A DNA stretch of 64,000 nt from Antedon bifida (Eukaryota > Echinodermata > Crinoidea > Comatulida > Antedonidae). The DNA lies in contig OY727103.1 in NCBI GenBank assembly GCA_963402885.1, positions 8,966,501 through 9,030,500 of the forward strand. The letters are read 5' to 3'. This document shows, one piece after another, positions 1-12,400 of this stretch (positions are counted from its first letter, which is position 1; each line of letters opens with the position of its first letter). The notes below the pieces were generated by a model, which saw only the letters and a program-made list of their open reading frames with translations, was not told the DNA's origin and searched no databases. A program made the position numbers and the translations under genes.

Positions 1-317
1 AAGATGTCATAAAATGTACATGTGTTTGTCATTAAGCTTGTGTTTGCACACGATATAATATAATAATGAAGAATTATTCATACTGAAACTATAAGGGGAT
101 GGTTACGTTACCGCAGAAAATGTTAATATAGATAGCCAACACCGCACATAATTTTTCAATTGAATACGTTTGTATGGAATATACAATTACGTTAACGGTA
201 ATATTGATATTACGCCTGCCTATTAAGTTTAGGGATAATGTCAAATGCAATGTACATCCTATTTACATACTTTAATAATACTACTTTTATTAATAATTAA
301 CATATTGATAAGCATAC

Positions 318-463
318 CCTATGCGTTATATAGTAGTCCAATTGACCAGCGTAGTCCCATATGCTAGTTATTTCATTTGGAATACTCTCTGAATCATCAC
401 TTCCTATTTTACTTCTTATAAAATCTTCGAATTTGTTCCAGAGGCTCCGGTTTTCATTGCTAT
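318..463 (-). other. Exon of copy 1: Roc G3 motif
   Basis: 146 bp, phase 1 in, phase 0 out, ending ACGCATAGG before GTATGC. It encodes 48 residues plus the split Asp, and contains IWDYAGQLDYYITHR, the Walker B/G3 signature of Roc domains. Copy 2 has the same exon at 62307-62452 with one amino-acid difference (Ser to Asn). Confidence 0.88.
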
Positions 464-3400
464 CTATTGCAGGATAAACAAAAACACATGTAAACAAAAC
501 GAATTTGATCGCTGTCCAGTTTTTCAGGAATGCTTGTTTTCTTTAAATGTTAATTAGATAGAAAGTTTTATTTTGGGGGAGGAATCATATGTCAAATAAA
601 TAGAATAATTTTTAAAGGTGACCAAAATAACATTTTGACTTGAAGTTTGACGTATTCACATGAAAATAAAACAATTCGTTTCAGAAGGTTTCAATCTGAT
701 TTTACGGATGGTTGTAGACCTACATACATGTTTCGTGAAGCATTACCCATTATCATTGTGAGTCTATTTTACCCTCTTTATATTATGTCAATTTTTTTTT
801 AAATACTATCCTATGATTTACTATTGCCAGTACTTTTCATTTGTATTTTTTTTAATGTCATGTTTTTTAATTTTATTGTCACGTTTTTTTAATGTCATGT
901 TTTTAAATTGATAATAATCATGTGATTTTTTTCACTATGGTGATCCTAAATAAAACTTTTAAAGTTCACCATTTTTATACTATTGTCTAGGGTATTGTAT
1001 TATTCCTTAATATCCAATCAATAATCTACAGTTTCGTTTATCATAATTGATAAATGAAAGGTGAATACATTCAATTGTTAAACAAGCTTCCATTATTTTT
1101 GCTGTACATACCCTGTTTTAACTCTTTGTCAACTTTTTTTGCTAATGCATTTTCACGCATTTTCTTTGTTAGCTCAGAATCTGTACAAATAAACCAATTG
1201 GTAAAAAATGAAGATCGTATACAAAGATGTTGTTTGAAGTTTATCATAAAGACGGAGTTAATGTTAACATGTATCATGTCATTTAAACATTCACAAACGC
1301 GGTGTCTATTCCTGACACAGAGTTTATCAATGTTAAAGAAATATAAATAAAGATTATAAAGGAAGCAACACAAACATTTAGAGTTTGGGTAATCACATTA
1401 TTATTATTTTTTTTCCAACTTTATTTATAGAGGGTAACCCTTCCAGCTGAACCCGCAGGCCAGCTGATATTCAGGGGCCCTCTTAAAAATGACAAAATAT
1501 ATAAAACTATACTTAACTAATACGAATCTACTATATACATTTAAATTTAAAACTATTATATAAAAAAATAATTATCCAAAACATTCAATTAGACAATTAC
1601 GATAAAATGTGTTTTTTAAAATTAAATTTAAACGAGTTAATATTGGTACATTCTTTCAAAACAGAAGGTAATACATTATATAAAATACTAGCAGAATAAA
1701 TAAAAGAGCGCCGGAAACATTCCCATTTAACTTTGGGTACCAGTAAGTCTCCCCTGGAAGCAGCCCTAGTCCTCATAGAGTGTATCGGAACAGTGGAAAA
1801 TCGTTGGGCGATGTATCGAGGGGCAATATTGTTCATAGCTTTAAAAGCTAGGCAGCCTACCTGGTACTGCACCCTCTGTGACACATTCATGATGTGTAGA
1901 GATGTTAGAAGAATGTGAGTGCTGGTGCGAGGCGGAGCTTGAAGAACTACACGCATAGCGCGATTTTGAAGTTTTTGAATCTTATTAATGTTTGTTTTAC
2001 TTCCGGTGCCCCAGAGAAGAGCACCGTAGTCAATGTGTGGTAAAATTAATGTGTTGTAAAATAAATGTGCTGTACGTTTGTCAAGATATTTTCTAATTCG
2101 TGCAAGTGTGTGGATTTTGAAAGAAAGTATAGAGCTCAACTTACTGACATGGGTATGCCAGTTAAGTTGATTGTCAATGTGCACACCTAAGTGTTTGTGG
2201 TTAGTTACTACTTTGATCGGTTGTGCAGCAATCGATACGTCTATTGTTTTGTGTTTAAGCCGCTGAGGGACGCCAATTAACATCGCCTCAGTTTTGTCAG
2301 TGTGTAATGATAATCGGTTAGAGGTGAGCCATGTGTTAATTAGTGAGAGGTCAGAGTTGATGTTTCTGTTAATTATATGTATGTTAGAGTGCGAATAAAA
2401 GAGGGTGGAATCATCAGCATAAAGAGTGCCATGTTCTGGAACAGTGGCAAAATCATTGATGTAAATTGTGAATAACAAGGGTCCAAGAGGTATACCGTGT
2501 GTTATGGTGAGAAAATTAGAATAAGTGTTTTTGAATTTAACTGTTTGAGTGCGGTTAGTTAGATATGATGTGAACCACTCGATGCCAGATGAGGATACAC
2601 CACACCGAGTCAATTTTCTAAGCATGATCTTGTGGTTGACCGTGTCAAAAGCTTTTCTTGAATCTATGAAAACTGACCCGGTGAGGCGACCCCCATTCAT
2701 AGCATCGAGCCAGTTGTCACATGTGTTAGTAAGTGCTGTAGTGGTAGAGAAGTGTTTCCTAAAGCCTGATTGGTTATCTGAGAGAATGTTCTGTGCTGTA
2801 AGATAGTCATAGAGTTGGATATGAGCAGCGCGTTCAATGATTTTAGAAAGGATTGGTAAAACGGATATAGGTCGATAATTGTTGAGTTCGTCCTTGGCCC
2901 CACTTTTATATATGGGAACAACTTTGGCGATTTTTAGGTCATTTGGAAAAATACCAGATGAAAGTGAAAGATTACAGATAAATGTCACAGAAGGCGCAAT
3001 AACAGGGGCTGCCAACTTGAGCAATTTGATAGGGTAACAATTTACTCCAAGCGACGTTCCTTCCACAGTCCAATCGACTAAGCTGCTCCAGGATAGACTC
3101 ACAAGATACCCTCTGAAAATCAAATTGAGAATCAAATAAAGGTAAGTAAGAACATGGATCAACATTATTAGCTGCAAGTGCATTGTCAAGATGAGTAGCT
3201 ATATTTACAAAATAATCATTATATGCATTACTAATTTCATTTTCATTACAAGAAGCATGACCATTGATCCTAACAGGATCTTTACCGTTTTCCTCTTTAA
3301 TCTTCTTCCATTTACTCTTTCCAGTTGCTTTAAACACGGTAGCTGTAACTATACCATCCGTCGATGGTTCTTTGGAGTTGAATCTATTGTAAACATGTAC

Positions 3401-6400
3401 GTTGAAGTTGAAACAAAATTCATTAAATACTTTTAATCCATTACATCCAACATGCAAGGTTAACGAAGTGAAATTATCAAACTAGTTGATGCAAATCAAT
3501 TTTAAAAAGCTTTAGATTATACAAATTCAAGAGAGGCAACCAATAGTCAACATAATACACGTATACATTTACGTTAAAAAAATTGATTAATAATGTTACC
3601 TTATGTTAACACATATTATTCGTACCAATTGTATTTTGTTTACCTCTCTCTAAGCATGGACTTTACGCAGCTTGTCTTACCAGCACCTTCCTTCCCAAGA
3701 AACATACATCTTGAATTCACAACTGCAATTTTACCATCTTTCAATTCATCTTTATATATCTTAGTAGCTTCTTTACCCATGGCAAATATTTCTGGAGGAA
3801 CTAGCAGTTCTAATTATAAAAAAAAACCGCATAACATACATGTATAATTTCGGTTTTCGAATTCGTGGTTTTATGTAAATGGATATTTCTAATATCGAGA
3901 ACCTTTTTCTCTTTAAAGTTAAAACAACTTCAATTTTAATATAATGTTTTTAACTTACTGTCAAAATACTCTAAAATCATGATTTGTTTTGTTTTTTCTA
4001 TTTGCGTATTTTCTTCTAAAACAGATACTGCTGTTTTTCCTTCCTATAAACATAAAAGTATATTAGATATCTAGGTCATTCGCGTTCTAAACAATTTCAG
4101 CCCACTTTATTAATCATACACGTCAGATGTGTTATATGCGCGGTTCTGGTTAAATTTGGTTAGAACCAATTGATTAAATTTGATGATTCTGGAGTGATTC
4201 CGATGATGATGTAGCCAAGTGGGAAGCTATTTTTAGTATAGCCAAGAACAAGTATTTGCTTTCGAATGTTGTAAGTTACATCACACCAAAACATTACATT
4301 TTTAAATATGGGGTAAAAAACAGATAAATAAACACAATTTCGCCGTAAATTTAATATAGAATGACAATTCTTCCAATTTGTAGCTCCGCGTGGTACGTGT
4401 TTACATCAATCACGTGACCAAACTAATATTACGCCTTTCTTGCCTTAGTAAAAAGTAATAAAGGTATGATAAGCCTGATAATAATTAACTATCATTACCA
4501 TACACTATGTACTATTTAATTACTAAATTAAATTTAAACATAGTAAAAATTCCGTGAATACGTTTTAAAAGCTAAATATCTTCAGATAAACTTAAAATTG
4601 AGTGCAGCCTTCCATACAAAATAAGTGTGCCCTCAATCAGGTAATAACTCAGGCAATAATAAACTACGTCTCTTCAAAGGTAACTAATTCACGCAATAAA
4701 GTTATAGTATTTATAATTAATGTTAACAAAATGATGTTGTTTTTAACTGTATTTGCAATCAAGTTTGAAGTAACATTTAATGAAAGGCATTTTCGTACTA
4801 GTATAGTGTACATGCATGGTGCATGGGCGACGTAGTCAATTTGCTAGAATTTTGATTATATGTTTTTGAGGAAACAAATAAATAAATAATACACAAAAGA
4901 AATTGAAATAAAAGGTTTTGCTGGTGCATATACTGTAAACGTAGACCGACTTATATCAATTGTCTTTGTATTCCTTTAGTTTGCAATTTTACTGAAAAAA
5001 GAAAGTATAATCGTGTAGTTTATACATACAGGTTAATGTGAACATTGCTTTCTGTCATGATTCTAAAATTTAATTCTATTTTATAATGACATGTATACAT
5101 AATACATAGTTAAATTAATAATTTCATTGCTAAAATATACCAATCTCGCAAAAACTGTAGGATCTTGTTTAATTACTAAATTAAACAAATATGTTTGCGG
5201 CGCAGATCATACGTACGTTAGGTGTAATCATATCAATTATTTCTAGTCCTATATTACCTTATTTAGTGCTGTTACGGATGTACCTTGCTTCGTGAGATAG
5301 TCTACTACTTCTAAGGTAGGTTCATTCGAACGCATGTATTCATGCAGCGGGGTGTTTCCGTCCTTTAAAGAAAGTATAATCATGAAGTTTATACAAACAG
5401 TGTATTGCAGCAAATAATTATAGTTAGATATTGATAAATAATACACAAAGAAATTGAAATAAAATGTTTTTCTGGTGCATATGTTGTGAACGTAGACACA
5501 CTAGTGATCTGGTGTGTGTTCGAGTTCCACCCAAGAATTACACAATGTTAGATTACGAGAATATAGGCTCACTCTTATGTACATTACCTTATTTTGTAAT
5601 GTTGGAGATACACCAAGTTTAATGAGATAAGTCACTATTTCGAACGTAGGTTTAACATATATTCCACTTAGATGTACATGTAGAGCATTTGTTCCTTCCT
5701 AAAAAAAAATGTTATATTTTTAATAAATACATATTTTTCTGCATTATGCAACATGGATAACTAAATCAAATTTATCGAAAGGAGTTAAAATGTTTAAATA
5801 TACCAAGATCAGTTGCATAATGTTAATAATAATTAAACAACATACAGTACATTACCATCTTACATTTGAAGGTAATAATATGATGAACAATAAAGAAGCA
5901 AAAAAAGAATCTTATTAAGCATACGTACTATTACCAGTATGCTATATTTCAATTTACATTTTTTTGTCGAATTATCTCTTTTGTTAATGCGGGTGATACA
6001 CCTATGGTTATCAGACAGAACAATATCTCTAATTTAACATCATCACGCTCCAGATAAATATGTATCGGTGTGTATCCATTCTGTGAAGAAGTCATAAACA
6101 TCAAATATAATGTGTCTTATAAATAACTTTTGGGTTGGGTCAACCAGCTCCGCTACAGTGATTTAGTTCACTTAGGTTGACCTTTTTTTTGTTATGTATA
6201 TTGAAATAAACCGACTAAATAATAAAATGAAATACTGGTATATAGGCATAAAGTAACAACTGAAAACATAAATACTCATACTCTATTATTTGGCTTGGTG
6301 AAATGCGGTAAGAAACTCTGAAAGTTTTAGATAACTTGATAGTTTGATCATTTATATGGAAATTTGAACCGGTAACGTTGAACTGAATTTGCGGACCAGA

Positions 6401-9400
6401 TTGAAAAATCAAAGTTTGCCGAATATAAGCGACTCTTGAACAACTACCGTACACCACCACGCTTGGAGTAAATCTAGATTATTACAACGTACTCATAAGC
6501 TCGTGGGGCATTGCATCTTACATTTGGCCCAGTTGCTTAAAATGGTTCTAGCAAATCTAAAAATGGTCCAAAAGATGATCACCAATGGTGATAAGAGATG
6601 TATTAGAAAGGGATATGGTGAGGATGATAATAAAACTACTAAAACTACTAAATGAAAAGTGGAAAAGCTAGATTGTTAGATATATTTAAAACAGAAAACA
6701 TATCATCATTATATCAAAAAAATATCAAGATCAAATGTGCTGCTCATAGCGTGAGACAACAACATTACAGCCAGACCAAAAAGGTACTGTTTAATAGATG
6801 ATAACAATCGTAAATTTGACATATGGTACCAAATTTAATAAGAACAGCAGTTTCACATTAAATTAAAATTGTCCGACAAACAGCTAGAGAATCCAGTGGC
6901 CGTATTCACCAATCTCACTTAGGCTAAGGAAAATACTTACCCTTAAAATTTAAGAATTCCCTTAACAAAGGGAAACACTTAAGGGGTATTCACAAATGAG
7001 TTAAGGGATCCACTTACCTAAGGGAAACCCTTACTTTTAAGTGAAACACTTAAGGGAAAAATATTTATAAATATTCATGAGTTTTCCATTGTCCAATCAA
7101 AAAGGAGACAATGTGTCCAATATCCAATCACTTTCCCTCATTCAAACCTCATTTGCATATTCAATAAAAACTTTTGCTGGCAACAAAAATGGCAGCAACA
7201 AAAAGAAAACCTAATTGGAAAGACGAAGAAAAAGAGGTCTTAGTATCCGAATACGGAAAACGAAAGAAAATTTTAAGATCTGCGTTTGATAGTAAGATTA
7301 CATTCAAGCAAAAAACACAAGCCTGGGAAGAAATTACAGCTGCCGTCAAGCAAGCAAATCCAACGGCTGACAGGGACCAGCAAAATAGGAACATCTTGTG
7401 TCGCAGGCTATGGGTACAAAAAAGACTTAATGCAAACAGGTAAAATTTAGTTTAATATTATGACTGTTTGTAGTCCTATAAATACGTTTAAAGGCCAAAA
7501 TATAGTTGTTGTTAGGGAAAATCACTCCAAGGCCGATATGCTTCTTACTTTGACTAACTTTAATTAGTTTTTTGGCGGAGGTAGGCCCTAGAGGGCGGGA
7601 GGCCTTTTATTTAAAAACAAAGTTGATCATGATTGATTAGTTAGGCGGACTCGTGAGTAGGTTGAGTAGTAAAAACACTGCCGAATTTAAAATAACAATG
7701 GTTTTAACAGTTTATTTAAACAAGAAAACACAAGCTAAGTTGTCTGATATTACCACAAGTTGCTTTTTATGCAACAATTAAAATTAGATAGAATACTAAC
7801 GGTGATACTAGCCAAACCTAGGGCCCTAGATATGCCTATGCGGGTAGGCCTAGTAGGGATTATTCTCATAGTAGGCCTAAGTATAAAATGTAATAAATAA
7901 TGTAAAAATGCCACCCTCTCCATGCCATCCAGCCTGGCCCTACTGTTATTATACTAGCCAACAGCCATAACCATGCTAGCTAGGTAGATCTTGATCTTGA
8001 TTTAATAATTGATAGGCTAAACTCCAACTGGAGTATCACTCAATGTGTGAGTAGAGGTTGAGGAGGGGAGAGCTAATCATAAATTAGTTTGGAGAAGAAG
8101 AACAGAAAATAATAATAATGTAAACAGGCCTACTACTAGGCCTAGTAGTATAGTACTAAATAGTACTATTTGTATTATAATAGTAGTACTATTAGGCCTA
8201 GCCTAGTAGTACTTCACTAGGCCTGGGCTAGCAAAGCTAGGCCTAACAAACTAAAGGGCATTCATATAGGACTGTTGTCTAGAGTCTATGCTTTAATAAA
8301 TACAGTATAAATAAGTAGTTAGCCTAGTATTATTATTTCTTATCAGGTGGTGGCCCTCATACAATTCCAGAACCATCCGCTCTTGACAGGGCCATAGAGG
8401 GAATTTTAGGACAAAGTTCGCCCGTCTTTGGAGGTATCCAAGGTGGATTAGATTCTGGAACAGCGACTGACTGTAGGCCTACACATTCATTACTGACTGC
8501 AGTCAGTTTTGATGACATTGATTTAAATTTTTCGTAAGTGTTAATTGATGTTTATTAAATCGCAAATAAATGTTTAAAACAATACATAAATTAATCAAAT
8601 AACTGCTTAGTCTTGTGTTAGTTTATTGTCAGACTATGTAATTTTTATTTAACTGCATTTAATTAACTGCATCAGAACTGTATTTTAGACAAACTGCAAT
8701 TAAGATCATTAACCATCTAGACTTAACACCATTTTCTTATAGATCTCAAGATACAGGCATTAATCCGATGCTTTCAAGTGAGTATGCCACTGTACCAGAA
8801 CCAACATTCACATCAAGTAATTCCACCACTGCAATTCACAGGAAGTTGATATTGATTGAGATGGAGAAGATAAAAGAAGAGAGAGACAAAATCAAATTAG
8901 AAAAAGAAGTTTTACTTTTAAAAAAACAATTAATAATCAAACAATTAAATGAATAAGTAAGTTGTGGGTTTTCCATTTAAAAAATATTAAACTGTCTCCC
9001 TGAAAAAATAATTCTTTAAAAAATTGTTGTTGAATATTCCATTTTTATTGTAACATAATAGTTATCCACTTTGACCAAAAATTGGATCAAAAAAAAAATG
9101 TATTTACCTGAAAAAAATGTAATTTAAATAAAAAAATGGACAAATTTATTTTGTAATTTTACAAGTGAAAACATTATTTTTTTTATATGGAAGTGATTAA
9201 CTTTATTAAAACTACAAAATAACATATTCAAAGTCTGATTTAATTAATCTTCATTTTTCATGTTTTTGGGGGACAATACATCTTTAAAAGAACAGTGATC
9301 CAATTTATAAAATAATAATTCAGTATAAATTGAGTATAAATTAAACATTCTGTACAATATCATATTCCACATGAAAGGCCTATTGTAAATTTTTTAAAAA

Positions 9401-12400
9401 TAATTTTAGTATATTGTGTATTTAAATATACAATCATATAAAGTTTTGCAGTACACCATGCATTTCCAAAAACCAAGTTTAACGCAAGGTTGAGAATGTC
9501 TGAACGTTTCAGATGAACTTCAACCGACTTCTGGAGTAACTAAAACGTTGAGACATTCTAAATCTTACTGTACGTTACACTTGGTTTTTGCAAACACAAG
9601 TTGTTCCGCAAATCTAACATGCAAACCTTAATAAGTTATTATTGTATAATAAAGTTAGTACCAGATGGTAAATTAAATATAAAATGTACTGCAAATAGTT
9701 TTTATTACCTTTTACTGATTAAAAAATTGTTCAACTAAGCGCTGCCTTGCAAGTCTACCATTCATGTTTGCACCTTCTGCATCTGGGAGAGGAATATGAG
9801 GTGGTTGTTGGTAATGATTCAATGGGTCATTAAAGATGTCGGGCATCCTTCTTGCTTTTGCAAAGTTGTGTATTGCTGCTGTTGCTGCAATAATCTGAAA
9901 GCACTTGGCTGGAGTAACTCGGAGTTCTGCATGAAGAGAGTGGAATCTTCTTTTCCATACACCAATCACATTTTCCACTATGCAGCGTGTGTGTTTAAGG
10001 GCTGCATTATATCGCTCTTCCCCTCTATTTCTTGCATGTGAAATTGGCGTCATCAAGTATGGAAGGCATGGGTAACCACTATCACCAAGAATTATTCCTC
10101 TTCGGTCTCCCCTTGCAAACTGTTCGCCTAAAGCACTCTCCCGCCAAATTCTTGCATCATGTGCATTGCCAGGGTGTCTAGCGACTATGTTCGTAATATA
10201 CAGTTTAGCATCACATACAACTTGCACATTAATGGAATGGAACAGCTTTCTATTTACGTAGACTTCTTCATGTTCGGAGGGAGATTGGATTTTGACATGG
10301 GTTCCATCTACTACCCCAACGATTCCAGGAAAACCCGATATCTCATAAAACTCCTGCTGAATACGAACAATGTCCGCATTGTTTGGAAATCGTACAACTC
10401 TTGGAAATACGTTTTGAATGATAGAATCAGTTACCCTCCAAATAATACGGGATACAGTTGGCTGTGAGATTTCACTTACATCTGCACAAACACTTTGAAA
10501 TGATCCAGTCGCATAAAATCTTAGAGTTGTGCACACTTGCAAAATTGGTGGTACTGGCTGATTTCGTTTAGATGGTGATGTTAAATCAGCTAATAGCAAA
10601 TGTGTTAACTCTCTCAAACCAGCACCGTTCATGCGAAATCTCATGTAAAGTTCGGTCTCATTCCATTTTTCTAAGGGATTCTGCCGGTCCAGTATAACCC
10701 TTTCTCTTCTTAGTGCTCTTTCTATTAAAAAGAAATGAGCAGCCATCTTCAACGAAAATAATGTCTAAAACAAAACAAAAATAATAATATTGTAGTGACA
10801 TTTGATACCCCTATGTAAGACTTCGACACCCCTTTCCTAATTTATGGAACAGTCTGGGGGAGACTGCTGATTGGTGGATGTAACATTAGAAGAAACCCAC
10901 ATGCTAATCAGTTAGGCTCCAACCACCAAAGATTACAGACGTACGTAGTATAGGGTTATTACTGCACTAAATTAGCTACATCATCTCTATTATTAGTATT
11001 GAATCTTAGGTAGGCATTACATCGTTATCACTGTGTACACTATTGAAGTTGAAAGGATAATGAAACCATTTAGCAAGGTTAGTATATACAGTAGTGTGTG
11101 TTTCTTTATCATCTGGAATGATTATCGTCTTCGGAAAACACAGACGCCCGGACCCACTCTTGCTCACACCGCGACGAGGCAGATAAAACTTTACAATATA
11201 GTCCTAGGCTTATACTAATTTGTATGATGAAGATCAAGAAACATAGATCTAGATGCTATTAACAAACCAAACTTCGGCCCAAACTTCTGTGCAGGCCTAA
11301 ACCTGTCGGTGTGCATATGATTCCTAGGCTGGTTACTGGGTAGACCAACAGGGGGCCTAGCATCTCTACCTAGCCTAACTGGGGCTATTTTCTATATACA
11401 GCCATCTTCCACGAAAATAATGACAGTCAAAACAATAACAAATAAGTGAATATAGGCCTAGGCATAGACTAATTTGTATGGTGAGGATCAAGAAAATATA
11501 TCTGATATGCTACTTACAAACCAAACTTCTGTGTAGTTAGGCCAAACTGTCTGTATTGAGGAATATTATGAATCCTAGGCTGGTTAACTTAGCACTCGCA
11601 CTTGCAGAATCGTCAACAAAACCAAGGTACGAATAGAGTTAAGGGAACTTCTAAGGGACCTCTGACGTCCCTTAAAAGTTAAGGGGAAAATAGACCAAGT
11701 TAAGGGTTTCCCTTAACCTTAAACCCTTTGTGAATACCACTTAAGTGAAACCCTTAATATTTTCTTGATTTAAGGGAAATTCTTAGGATTTAAGGGAAAT
11801 ATCTCACTTAAGTGTGATTGGTGAATACGGCCACTGAGGAAGGAATCGGGTGGTTAAAGGCTTCCAGGTTGTACATTGATGTATGGCCATATACTACTAA
11901 TAATAATTATTATTGTTAATTAAAGATGTATTGTCCCCAAAATCATGAAAAGTTATAAAGTCAGACTTTGAATAGACCATTTTGCAGTTTTAATGAAATT
12001 ATTCACTTCCATAAGAAAAAAAAACAACAAAATAATGATTTCACTTATTCATTGTCTGCCATTTACCATTTTTCATGTTTTGCTTTACATTACAGTTTTC
12101 TCAGGTAAATAATTTTTTTTTTCGATCTAAATTTTGGTCTAAGTAAATAACTATTACGTGGCATTATATATATTAATTATATCAACTAGATTTTTATTTT
12201 TTTGACTGCATATATTTTCAAACATTCATTTTGCAGTGAGCACTAATATTTTTTGCGATGACTCTGCAAATTTGTATTTAAAATTGCTGCTTTTAGAATT
12301 AAAACAAAATAGACACTTAACCCTTTGAAGACGTGGCCCGTATCCCATACGGGGGTAATTTACTGTCCCAACGCGAGGCCTGTATATATACGGATTACTT

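Larger units (their letters stand above)
1..3850. repeat. Segmental duplication, left copy
   Basis: From position 1 this region matches 61989-64000 along exons and introns alike, with scattered substitutions and indels. The right copy lacks about 120 bp found here at about 589-708, and lacks the LINE at 1402-3277. Four Roc-encoding exons are shared. The left edge of the duplication is outside the window. Confidence 0.95.
6894..11836. mobile_element. PIF/Harbinger DNA transposon, two-gene
   Basis: Inverted ends begin CAGTGGCCGTATTCACCAAT at 6894 and end with its near complement at 11836. Both ends continue into subterminal repeats built on TTAAGGGAAACCCTTAA-like words. Inside are the two genes expected of animal Harbingers: a Myb/SANT-like DNA-binding protein (plus strand) and a HARBI1-type transposase (minus strand). 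No perfect 3-bp target duplication is visible at the ends I assigned. It lies in the large intron of copy 1 and has itself been hit by a TTAA miniature element. Confidence 0.9.

Noticed and set aside
1054-1350. Plus-strand 98-residue frame in copy 1
   Set aside because: Antisense shadow of the Roc linker exon 1112-1180 and its introns.
3593-3847. Plus-strand 84-residue frame (and its twin at 63607-63810)
   Set aside because: Antisense shadow of the P-loop exon; the minus strand carries the splice sites and Walker A motif.
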